64,000 nt of DNA from Nannochloropsis salina CCMP1776 (Eukaryota > Sar > Eustigmatophyceae > Eustigmatales > Monodopsidaceae): the NCBI GenBank assembly GCA_004565275.1, contig SDOX01000005.1:108051-172050 (forward strand). The letters run 5' to 3'. The translations under genes and the position numbers were made by a program. The notes under the pieces are model-generated. The model was not told the origin of the DNA, searched no databases, and saw nothing but the letters and a program-made list of their open reading frames with translations. Numbering within the stretch: position 1 is the stretch's first letter; each line of letters opens with the position of its first letter. This document shows positions 33,322 to 42,476 of the stretch, piece by piece.

Positions 33322-34140
33322 ATGGTCTCCCTCCCCGCTTCAGATTTAAGATACATGGTTGCTGACTGCACTCCGGCGGTCAATGGGACTGACCTGGTGT
33401 CAAGCGAGGATGGCATTGCCTCTTCCCCAGACACAATCACGGAGGGCGGGACGACCGTCCGACACCACGAAGAGAAAGAGGAAGGGACGACGGCAAATGA
33501 GCCGGCGGCGATCGTTTCGTTCGTCCCTACACTAAGCGGATATGGAAAGCAGCGAAGCTTGCTCGTTCCTGAGGAGGAACCGGTGCCCTCTACGGATTCC
33601 CCTTCAGGCACTCAGCGCTCCGAGGCGGCCGGGGAAAGGAGGAGACCCTCTTTACTGAACGGGCGGGCAGGGCGGGGGGTTATTTTCGGGCCTGACGGAG
33701 AGTTGCCAGCATGGCGAATAAAGAAAAGGCGACCACGTCCGGGCTGCTCGTACCCTTTAGTGATCATCGTGGCGCGCTTGAAGGCCATGGTGTTCAGGCA
33801 CCGGCGGCGCGCGCAGGAGGAAGAAAGGGCGAAGGAAGAAGAGGAGAAGGGAGACAAGAAGACACGGAGAAAGAGCCTGGAAAAGAGAGGAGAGGAAGGC
33901 GGGCTGCGAAGACGGAGCAGTGCAGTGCTTTGCACGCAACAAGTAGAGGAAGGAGGGGGGGAGGGGGTGGCTCGGACCGAGGAAAGGGAGGAAGGGCGAC
34001 GGGGCCGGGAGGGATTCTGGGCCTCGGTCTCCATGGACGGGGGAGGGTTGGGGAGGGAGGAATACGGAAGTTCGAACGGGGGGAAGGACGAGGGCGGGCA
34101 CGGAACCACCCAGGGGGTCCGGCGTCAGCTGTCGGTGTAA
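33322..34140 (+). CDS. Uncharacterised basic/acidic protein (272 residues)
   Basis: Open frame beginning MVSLPASDLRYMV at an ATG in good context (CACAATGG). The same frame is open back to 33166, so an earlier start is possible. Residues 1-125 are acidic and Thr/Ser rich. The centre has a conserved-looking basic segment, PAWRIKKRRPRPGCSYPL then VIIVARLKAMVFRHRRRAQ. Next comes a charged helix (EEERAKEEEEKGDKKTRRKS) and a Gly/Glu-rich tail. Parts of the tail are encoded by purine-rich DNA and deserve caution. The basic cluster could be a nuclear localisation or RNA-binding patch, but that is inference. No domain recognised. Confidence 0.45.
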   Translation: MVSLPASDLRYMVADCTPAVNGTDLVSSEDGIASSPDTITEGGTTVRHHEEKEEGTTANEPAAIVSFVPTLSGYGKQRSLLVPEEEPVPSTDSPSGTQRSEAAGERRRPSLLNGRAGRGVIFGPDGELPAWRIKKRRPRPGCSYPLVIIVARLKAMVFRHRRRAQEEERAKEEEEKGDKKTRRKSLEKRGEEGGLRRRSSAVLCTQQVEEGGGEGVARTEEREEGRRGREGFWASVSMDGGGLGREEYGSSNGGKDEGGHGTTQGVRRQLSV

Positions 34141-35090
34141 GGGCTCGGTTCAACGGCTTTCCGCCGTCTTTCCCACGTCCACGGCCCTCTGTTCGTGGTG
34201 TGAATTCGCCAAAGTCTCTTGGCGAATTCCTGTACCCCGGACTTCGGACGTGCGCATCGGTCGGCCCATGCTGCTTGGCCGGCGACGCTTTGGTGGCTGC
34301 GGACAAAGGGAGGAAGGCGGGGAGCGCTATTGAGATCGGAAGATTGGTCACTCTCCCAGTCCGCAGAGGAAGGCAGGGAGCGCTATTGAGATCGGAAGAT
34401 TGGTCACTCTCCCAGTCCGCAAGACCCTGCTTCGGACCCATCAGAGGGACATGCAGAGGGCAAAGAAGCCAGGGGAGGTGGGAGCGTGGGGAGGGCGGTG
34501 GGCGGAGGCGGTCAAGGCCCTCCTCGGCTCCACCCATCGGCCCGGAGCGAGCCCGTTGCTCCGACCGTCACCATGCCTGTCGGACAAGGAGATAATCGGT
34601 GTTGGCGAGGAGGGGGCGGGGTGAGCGAAGGGGAGGCAAATGGGGAAATGAAGTGTAAAATAAGTGTCCACGCGATGGCAAGGTTTTTATGGTACAGCAT
34701 GACACGCAAATCAGCAAAAAATCTAGACGGACGCGTACGAAGCGGTCTATTTCGGGCAAAACGGGCGGAAAAGAAGGGCCCCACAACAGCCGAGTGCCTT
34801 GCAACGGTTTTTTAAAACTATCACCGTGTCTGCCGTTTTGAGAAACGGTGCAGATGAGTGACAATAAGGAACGGGCTCAGGGAGGGTGTACAGTGTAAAG
34901 GAAAGAGGCACATTCCTCCATGGAAACGCGTTGACCGAGCGACCGTACCCTGTGCGGGAAGAACTGAGACTTATGAAGTGTACCACCGCCTCGCCGGCTT
35001 TTTCTTTTTGTCAGGGGTGTGTGGGGGTTCCCAGGGCCATTCCTATAGCTCCCTCTTTCACGCTTCATGTGACCTCATATTTCGGGACTA
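34141..35090. other. Convergent intergenic region with a 56-bp duplication
   Basis: Lies between the ends of the 33322-34140 (+) and 35091-37799 (-) genes. No supported gene. Contains the short tandem duplication listed separately. Confidence 0.5.
34310..34421. repeat. Tandem duplication, 56-bp unit, two copies
   Basis: Copies at 34310-34365 and 34366-34421 differ at one position (g to a). The unit includes AGCGCTATTGAGATCGGAAG. Head-to-tail with no spacer, so a recent local duplication. Confidence 0.9.
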
Positions 35091-37799
35091 TCACATGACG
35101 CCACTTCCAAAGTCGTAGGCGGCTCTCCTCGCTTCTAAAACTTTCCTCCGCTCTTCCTCCCACTGCTCTTCCCTCCTTCTTCCCTGCCCCCTTTCTCCTT
35201 TCCCTAGGCACCTTAACTCCTCCATGATATTTTGGATCGACGCGTTCAATTCCCCCAAACGTGCATCCAGCCGTTGTCGGCGAAGTCGACGTCCTGTCCC
35301 CGAAACAAAACTCGGGCGGGAAATGTCCGATTGACAAGGGAAAGCAGGGCAAAGAGGGTCGGGGAGGGGGGGCGTGGCTCTGCGGGATTGTGTGGACCGG
35401 GCGCCCGGTCGGGAGGAATCCTCCACCGTCGCGCTCTTGATACCAGGACGAGAAGAGGGGGTGGGGCCCTGGCTTTGACTGGAGGCGGTGGTGTTCTGGC
35501 TGCCATGGGGCGGAGGCGACAAGGGAGGGGAAGGAAAGGAGATGGGCTGGGACCACGACGACTCGCGTGGCCGAGGGGAGGAGACGAGCGGATCGGAACA
35601 GGAAGGGACAGGGCCTGGCGGCATGGGGAGGGGGGAAGGGGAGGAAATATGCTCCTGCAGGCTGTCCATCATACGTTGTACCCGCTCCTCGATGTCGAGA
35701 AGGGCCCTCCACCCTGCCTCCTCCTCCTCCTCTGCCCGGCGGGTGGGTGGAGGTAAAGGCGGAGAGAAAGGGCGGCGAAACTTTCGTCGAACAAGTGCGC
35801 CTGCCGCGCTGCCCTCGTCAACAGCACGCTTCGAGTCTCCGAGAAGGTGGTCTGGCCTCTCGGTCCACAGCCCGCCTGGCGTTTCTTCGAGGTCGTCCCG
35901 ATCCGATCTGCTCCGGTCCAGTCCCCGCTCGGAGGCTCCGTGCTCAGCCCCTTGAACGCTCCCTCGCACTGTCTTGGGTTCAAATTCAAACCCACCATCT
36001 TCCTCTCTTTCCCGCCCGCCCTCCCTCCCTCCCTCCCTCCCTCCCTCCCTCGCTTTCTCTCCTGGTGTTTGGTCGCACAGGACAAGCACCGACGGGAGGC
36101 GTTCCAGTCCCTGATCCTTCTCTTTTCCCCCCTGCGGCCCTGAATCGCCTTGAATCAAAGAAGATTCCTGCATCGACGCTACCGTTCCCGGCCTTTCCCT
36201 GTCCGACGACGTTACGAGAGCCTGGACTACGGGAAGCTTCCCCCTCTCTGTCTGGACCCCCACGGCCCCGCTCTTCAGGAGCGGCACGCCTTTCCCCGGA
36301 CAGCCGGTGGGGCTGCTCCGGGCATCGGGACCGTCCCTACCTTCTTCGCTGCCCTCCCGTCCTTGCCTCCGGGCTCGGTCCACAACCGGCGACACCGCCG
36401 TCCCTCGCCCAACCTCCCCCCGGCCGCCAGCGTCCTCCCTCCTCCTCACGCCTTCCTCGGCTGGGTTGCCCGCCGCCGGAGGCTCCTCTTCTACCTTCCC
36501 GGGACCATTCTGCCTTCCCGCCCGTTCAACCTCGATTACCACCGTATCTTCTCCGCAATCACTGGGAGAGCTATCGGGCGGGGACGCATGGGCTTCTTTT
36601 GCCTGAGGCCGTGACACCACCCTCCCTGGCCCACGTCCTGCCGATTTTTCTCCTCCCCCCTCTTCATACCGTCCAACCCATTCGTCCCTCACTGCACCTC
36701 CCCGATCTTCCGCTTTCCCTCCCTCCGCGTACCCCCCGCCTCCCTCCTCCTCCCTCAACCTAGGACTGTCAGCTGACTCCGGGAGTGCGGATAAGGAGCC
36801 CCACGCGCTGCCTTGGCGCAAGGAAGACGAGAGAGCGAGCGCGAGCATTTCGATGGCCGCATATCCGGAGTCAGGCAGCGAGTCGACCGGACGAGTGGGA
36901 CTAGAGGGCGGGTCATTTGGGGGAATGACGTCATTCGCGCCATTTTCCCGCTCACCGCCGCCGGGCCGGGGGGCTCCCGTCCGGCCTCCGCTTGAGATCC
37001 CTCCCACCGCTCCGTTGGGCCGCGATGCTGCTTCTCGTTCGATACTCTTCCTCTCTCTTACGCCATTTTGTTTACTTGGGGACGCCGGGGAGGATGAGGA
37101 GGGTGGTGTTAGGTCCTTGGTCGTGGCATCCGCCAGCCCAATCCACCATCCCTTGCTCGTCTCCCCTGCCCTCCCTTTCTTCCCCTCCTTTTTGGAGGCC
37201 GCCAGGCGTTCTTGCCAATATTCCTTCAGTGCCTGCTCGTATCTGCTCCTCGATTCCTTCCTTTCCACCTCCACCGCCCGGCAGTCTACCCCACCTGGGA
37301 TTGGTCGGTTCGTACCCTTAATTCCGCCCACATTTCCCTCCCATCCCTCTATTTTTTCCTCTATACCGCCTCTCGTTTTTCTGTCTGCTTCAACGATGCC
37401 GTAACCGCGTTGGACGTTGGCCAAATATTTCTCGTGCGCGGCTTTCCAGGCAAGTGTGGGCGAAGGGTCCTTGGAGGGGCAGGGCGATGGCGTTTGAGAA
37501 GATTGGGTCGTGGGCGCAGGGGTGCGTTCCCGCTGATCTTCGCAGGTCCATGCAAATTGCTTGGGCACATTTGAATACCATTCGCGGTGGTAGATACGGG
37601 TGAGGAGGGCCTCTTGGCTTTCCATGCTTGCGGGCGGCAACAGAGACGAAAAAGACGACCCAAGAGGGACAAGCTTGGGGCTCCAGCGGGCGGACGAATT
37701 TTTCGAAGAAGGGGCGTTTGTATCGGGGACCTTTGATGTGGGATCAATGGCAAAGGATTGAGGGCCTTGAAGGCGTTTCGATTGGACATCAGACTTCAA
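35091..37799 (-). CDS. Large, mostly disordered protein with C-terminal coiled coil (902 residues)
   Basis: One open exon. Probably begins at 37799 (MKSDVQSKRL) or at the internal MESQEALLTRIYHREWYSN. Residues 60-220 contain foldable pieces: LLTRIYHREWYSNVPKQFAW, AWKAAHEKYLANVQRGYG and SRYEQALKEYWQERL. These share a Tyr-x3-Leu-like helical spacing. Residues 230-650 are Gly/Ser/Pro/Glu rich, including a short GREGGREGG stretch from GGGA repeats. The C-terminal 180 residues return to helix: WRALLDIEERVQRMMDSLQ, then LDARLGELNASIQNIMEEL and a basic helix ending AAYDFGSGVM. No catalytic or membrane features. The architecture resembles a scaffold or microtubule-associated protein, but that is inference and I do not recognise a family. 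Confidence 0.6.
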   Translation of the reverse strand: MKSDVQSKRLQGPQSFAIDPTSKVPDTNAPSSKNSSARWSPKLVPLGSSFSSLLPPASMESQEALLTRIYHREWYSNVPKQFAWTCEDQRERTPAPTTQSSQTPSPCPSKDPSPTLAWKAAHEKYLANVQRGYGIVEADRKTRGGIEEKIEGWEGNVGGIKGTNRPIPGGVDCRAVEVERKESRSRYEQALKEYWQERLAASKKEGKKGRAGETSKGWWIGLADATTKDLTPPSSSSPASPSKQNGVRERKSIEREAASRPNGAVGGISSGGRTGAPRPGGGERENGANDVIPPNDPPSSPTRPVDSLPDSGYAAIEMLALALSSSLRQGSAWGSLSALPESADSPRLREEEGGGGYAEGGKAEDRGGAVRDEWVGRYEEGGGEKSAGRGPGRVVSRPQAKEAHASPPDSSPSDCGEDTVVIEVERAGRQNGPGKVEEEPPAAGNPAEEGVRRREDAGGRGEVGRGTAVSPVVDRARRQGREGSEEGRDGPDARSSPTGCPGKGVPLLKSGAVGVQTERGKLPVVQALVTSSDRERPGTVASMQESSLIQGDSGPQGGKEKDQGLERLPSVLVLCDQTPGEKAREGGREGGREGGREREEDGGFEFEPKTVRGSVQGAEHGASERGLDRSRSDRDDLEETPGGLWTERPDHLLGDSKRAVDEGSAAGALVRRKFRRPFSPPLPPPTRRAEEEEEAGWRALLDIEERVQRMMDSLQEHISSPSPLPMPPGPVPSCSDPLVSSPRPRESSWSQPISFPSPPLSPPPHGSQNTTASSQSQGPTPSSRPGIKSATVEDSSRPGARSTQSRRATPPLPDPLCPAFPCQSDISRPSFVSGTGRRLRRQRLDARLGELNASIQNIMEELRCLGKGERGQGRRREEQWEEERRKVLEARRAAYDFGSGVM

Positions 37800-38615
37800 G
37801 GCCGATACCCTCTTTGATTCCTTACCTGAGTGGAGGGGCAGAGTGATGTGCCGATCAACCCCGGAGGTGAGCCATCGCGTTTGCGCATGTATAAACGTAC
37901 TTCTGTGGATTAAGATGCCATATAGATGCGTTGTATGCTTGTAAGTTAGGCCTTCCCCTTAAATGGGTTCATCGCTTTGATCTGATTCTTTTTATCGCTC
38001 TTCCGATATGGGCCACCAAGACGGGCGCACTTGTACTTATAGTATATGACAAGTACAAGCAAACCATTGTGAAGATTTCTCACTTTGAGGCATGATAATT
38101 TGGAAGTACCACATGTTTGTTAATGTGTTGAAAAGGATAATTGTACATTCGGTAGGCTGAACGCGTTAAAACGTAGGCAGCAGTACGCGACCGTCAAGGA
38201 AAAATAAAAGCCACGCGTGTCCTCGATGCGTGCTCAGTTTCATTTTTATTTTTCTTTTGCCCATTCTCACGGTAGCGAATCTCATGTCTGGCAACTGTGA
38301 CATCGCAACCACCTATTATACAGTTTGAAGATGCTCTCTTTAAATTCCCAGCAATTTCCCCCCCGGCCATACAGCACCCTTTAGTGATTCCTCTCTCTCC
38401 TTTGCAATGAAGGCTTATCAAGTCCCATGCCCACGAGGTAACCGTCGGACGGGCGAAGTGGGTGAAGAGGTCTCGCTTGCGCCCCACGAAATCCCAGGTT
38501 CCCTGAGTCTGTCAGCTCGATGGGAGGAAAACTCCGGGTATGCATTCATTTCCACTCCACCCCTGGGCTCCGCCACGTAGGTTCCTACTTCTCTGTCGTG
38601 ACGCAGCAAGACATC
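37800..38615. other. Intergenic, AT-richer
   Basis: No coding frame supported. A perfect 9-bp inverted repeat with a 12-nt loop, CTTGTACTT/AAGTACAAG, lies at 38030-38059. It is too short to call a terminator or RNA gene. Confidence 0.5.
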
Positions 38616-40350
38616 CTATTGGGAAAGACGGAGATAATTGAGATGTTGACAAGGTGTAAACACGGAACGCCATCCGCGGCTTGATTGTTGCCTGGGAGGA
38701 TATGTTTCGTCCGTCACGTCGGAAGTTTTATGCACGTCTTTTCTTTTTCTTGCCCCCCCTTGGTCCCTCACCCCTTTTTTCCGAGCTACCGTCCTTGGCG
38801 TCCCGACAATTTCCCGCCGTTTCGATTCGACAAGCATGCAGAAAGTGAGGAAAGTCGCCGCTGCCGCCGCCAGACCCGAGGCAAGAGCCAGGTATCCACC
38901 CAATTGGATACTCAGCTTCAAGTTATTGACCTCCACGTATGCTTCGGAAAAGAACTGGAGAGAGAGAAAGGAGTGAATGGGGTGCAGGGAGACGCTACGG
39001 AGGGGAGCAGAAAACCTTTCCTTGCTTGCTGTTCGCCCTTTCAATATGATGATCAATCCTTCTTTTACAGGCTTGGTTTCTTTTCCTTCCTCTGAGAAAA
39101 AGCCTCAGGGGTGCACTTGAGGACGTCCCGCCTGCCTGCCTTCATTTCTTTCTTTTTCTTCGACATACTCTATCCATACCCTTCCTCCTCCTCCTCCTCC
39201 TCCTCCTCCTCCTCCTCCTCCTCCTCCTCCTCCTCCTCCTCCTCCTCCTCCTCCTCCTCCTCCTCCTCCTCTTCCTCTTACCCGTTCCAAAGCGTTCTTG
39301 AGGGCAGCCCATGTTCCCACCATCGCCAACCCTGTGCCTACTTGGGCGACGGAGAGGACTGCCACCACACCGAGGACCAGACAGACGTTTCTGATGAGGC
39401 GGGAGGGAGCAAAGTAAGCAGGATAGAGGGCAGGAGGGAAAGCAGGGTAGGAAGGGACGCTCGAGCATGAGCGCGAAAATACAAAGGAGGGGAGAAGGCT
39501 TCGCGACATCTTGCCTATCTGGGTTCTTCCCAGAGGAAACATAATTAGCGCACCTTCTCCTCTTGGGTTTTACACATATTAACATCAAGCTAACTGCAAA
39601 TGCGAGACATAAATAAGTCAGGGTAGTCTCAAAAATCCGACGCTGTAGGTGGCAGAGTTGCCTTTGCGTATCGGTAGGTATGTCTTGGCTGTCGCCTTCG
39701 CACCTAGAAAGAAGGGAAGGGGGGGATGAGTGCGAGGCGTTGTGAGAGGAGGGCGGCATGCAGGCCGCACTGCTGACAACCAACGAGGGAAGATTGCCCG
39801 TACCCGCTTTTCTCGGAGAGAATGTGCTGTCGGCGACACCGAGATGAAACACGACGGAGAGAGATAAATAGAGTATAGGGCTGCACACGTCATCTGACCA
39901 GTAGAAACGGAGGCATTCATGTGCCGCGGCCACGAAAGGAAAGAAGGCAATGGGGGAACAGGAAAAAGACAGCTTACCAGTGGTAGGAATCCTGCCGATA
40001 GACAACTTGATCGACATCCGTTATGATGCTTTGTCGGGTCCACGCGAAGCCAAAGGTAAATCGGCTGGTGATTTCGATAGTATTCTCCTCCTCGTCGTAG
40101 AATAAGACGCGCTTTGTTTGACCGATCCAAGCCAATTCTGCAGGAGAGGAGGGCAGGATGGGGAAAAGGGAGACGGAGAAAAGCGGGCACGACGGAGCAT
40201 GATAATTTATGATGGTTAGAGGATTTTAATTTACTACTTCATTTTTTTCAGGAACGATTATTCTGGCTTATATGAGGCCACAACTCCCAAAACCGCTCTC
40301 AAGCCTCCAGGCACTTCTTTCCTTCATTGACTTTCTATCTCACACTTACT
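38616..40350 (-). CDS. Multi-pass membrane protein of unknown function, 5' end not resolved
   Basis: Confident pieces: an exon ending at 40350 encoding the hydrophobic SFASLASIASAVFIP; exon 40137-39978 encoding a soluble loop (LAWIGQTKRVLFYDEEEN ... TDVDQVVYRQDSYH); an exon around 39700-39578 with FETTLTYLCLAFAVSLMLIC; an exon around 39410-39294 with VCLVLGVVAVLSVAQVGTGL; and a last exon, about 39000-38616, with LGGYLALASGLAAAAATFLT then a basic tail. This gives four transmembrane segments with one large loop between the first and second. One or more small exons between 39978 and 39700 could not be fixed by phase. The intron after the third helix begins GTAAGAGGAAG and runs into (GGA)n. No family recognised; four-helix topology with a large first loop recalls tetraspan proteins but lacks their motifs. 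Confidence 0.6.
39183..39270. repeat. (CCT)n trinucleotide repeat, about 29 units
   Basis: Nearly pure CCT on the plus strand. On the coding strand it is (GGA)n just inside an intron of the multi-pass membrane protein gene, about 15 nt after the donor. Six-frame reading gives poly-Ser or poly-Gly, which is not coding. Confidence 0.95.
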
Positions 40351-41641
40351 CGGGATAAAAACTGCCGAGGCTATGGAAGCGAGGGACGCAAACGATAGAA
40401 CTGAGCCTATAGATGACGTGGGTAAGTGAAGCTGATGGCAATACGCAAAGACATCTATTTCCACAAGTCGGATTATCGCGCATCAAACCACCGGCCCAAA
40501 CTATCATACAGAAGGTTTTCATTCATGCCGCTACGTCTATGCATACAGGATACGTGAATAAGCACGCCCCCCATTCATTCCGCAAGCAGTCGAACAAAAT
40601 GTGGACGATAACAAATCCAAGGGAAGACATAACTCACCGCACGACCGCAGCTCGGGTCTGTCTGGCATATTTTATAGACACCAGGACAACGGTCGCATAA
40701 TATTATGTTTCCTTTTTCAAATGTATGCTTTGTTTCTGGCTGATGTCGGGGCATTGAATGGGAATGTTGTCCATGGTGAGTTGGAAAGAGTGATAGGCCT
40801 ATGCGCAGCCATGTAACGTAAAAAGACGCTCGAACGCACATTTCTAATACAATGGAATGGGATATAGTATTTCCCAGCTATCAGATCGAGAGAAATAGCA
40901 TGCCAAAACGTCGCTGCAGTCCATCCTCGTCCTAAATTGTCCGCATTGCAGTCTCGTTTCATGAACTTTTGCTCTTTCCGATGTGCCAACGATAAGCTCA
41001 TCGTGCTCGCAAATCTGGGAATTTCCAGAGATTGCATAACTACGTAAGTTCGTGGGCGTCAATTCGCTGCTTGAGTTAGCGAAAAAAAACTTCACTGCGC
41101 GCCCTTCTGTGGGAATTGCGTGCGATTATACTATATTCTATACGGCTTGTTGCAGCGTATATGTTCGACTTTAGTGAGAGAGTGCTCGCCGAAGAAGATC
41201 CGTTAGGGTAGATCTATACGCGAAGATCAAGTTACCACGAAGGTCAATTTGGTACTCGGAAGCTCAGTTTGGTGCCCCCGAGGTCGATATTGTGCCCTAG
41301 AGGTCAGATTCATGCCCCGGAGATCGATTGGGTATGCCGAAGGTTAATTCGATATTCCGAGGATGAGCCAGTCTCGGGGTCTATTTTCAACCATCTTCAG
41401 GCCCTCTTTTTGTTCAGACGTGTGACGAGAAATAATTTGAAAAATAATTTGTGAGACTTGCTTCATCGGGCATGGTTCTATATTGCTGCGACCCGAACGG
41501 CGTAAAATTTAAAGAAATGATTGGCAAGAACGATAGCGGTGTATAGCATGGAAGATCGACATTTTCCCACAATAATTGGCGTGTCCCAACCCGCATATCA
41601 TAACCTGAAGTGCCAGCCAGTCTTATCTACCTTCCATGACA
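40351..41641. other. Region upstream of the membrane protein gene; no gene resolved
   Basis: May hold the first exon(s) and promoter of the 38616-40350 gene. A minus frame at 40812-40717 starts MAAHRPITLSNSPWTTFPFN but I could not splice it convincingly. Also contains a degenerate 20-bp tandem repeat. Confidence 0.4.
41224..41360. repeat. Degenerate tandem repeat with exact 20-bp period
   Basis: Six full units start at 41241, 41261, 41281, 41301, 41321 and 41341, with a partial unit before them. Consensus is close to AGGTCAATTTGGTRCCCCGA. Units differ at several positions but keep exact 20-bp spacing. Not in a supported coding frame. Confidence 0.8.
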
Positions 41642-42436
41642 TCAATCTTCCTTCTTGGACACCGCGGCTTTCCCTGCTCCAAGTCTGTCGTCCTCTCCCG
41701 CGTCCCCCACACGTCTTTCCCCTTCCCCCTCCCCCCGCAGCTCCTCCTCTTCCTTATCCACAACGGCAATGCCACCCAGACAAGCGGCGAAAATCCATCC
41801 AAGCGGGAGAAGAAGGGCGAGCGACCACGGCCACAGGTCCACCACGCGGGCCCAAATGGCGGCAGGCATCCCCCCAAAGAGACCTGGCTGTTTGGCAGGG
41901 ACCTGGGAAAGGAAGACATGGAGGTAAGAAAGGAAGGAACGAGAAGGGCAAAGGCATAAAGGACTCTCACGGATGCACCGAACAAGCGAGCTGCAGAGGC
42001 TTCAAACGCCTCCTCCTTCCCACCCTACCTTCCCCTCCACCACATCCATTAAGAAAGCAGCGAGCGTGTCGCCGGCCTCCTCCTGCGTCGCCCACACCCG
42101 CAGTCCTCCATTTGCCTCCAAAACCCAGTGCTTCTGAGAGGGAAAGTCCAGGACGAAGAAGGAAGGCAGGTTGTCCTTGCCGATGCCGAAGTTCTGGAGG
42201 AAAGGGGGTGAGTGGGAGGGGGAGAGGAGGGAGAGGCGGTTAGTGCAAATGGGAGTCTGGTGATGAGAAAGGAAGGAAACGAACGAGAGCCGTTACGAGA
42301 GTGAAATGGCCTCCCAAACGCGCCGACACCCCCCCAAAAGAATCCAAGAAGAAGGAAAACTTCCCGTTCACTTTCCCCCGTCCCCCTCACTCGAAAGCAA
42401 ACAAAACATCCCGCCTGCCATGGGTGTGCCCCCCAA

Positions 42437-42476
<40 letters not shown>

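Noticed and set aside
35567-36763. 398-codon plus-strand frame
   Set aside because: Antisense shadow of the GC-rich 902-residue minus-strand gene; Pro/Arg/Ser-rich composition without motifs.
38030-38059. 9-bp perfect inverted repeat as a hairpin RNA or terminator
   Set aside because: Too short, no flanking U-run or transcript context, and the genome is eukaryotic.
39105-39542. Poly-Gly and poly-Ser proteins over the CCT repeat
   Set aside because: Translations of a trinucleotide repeat inside an intron; the flanking exon ends at a clear GTAAGA donor.
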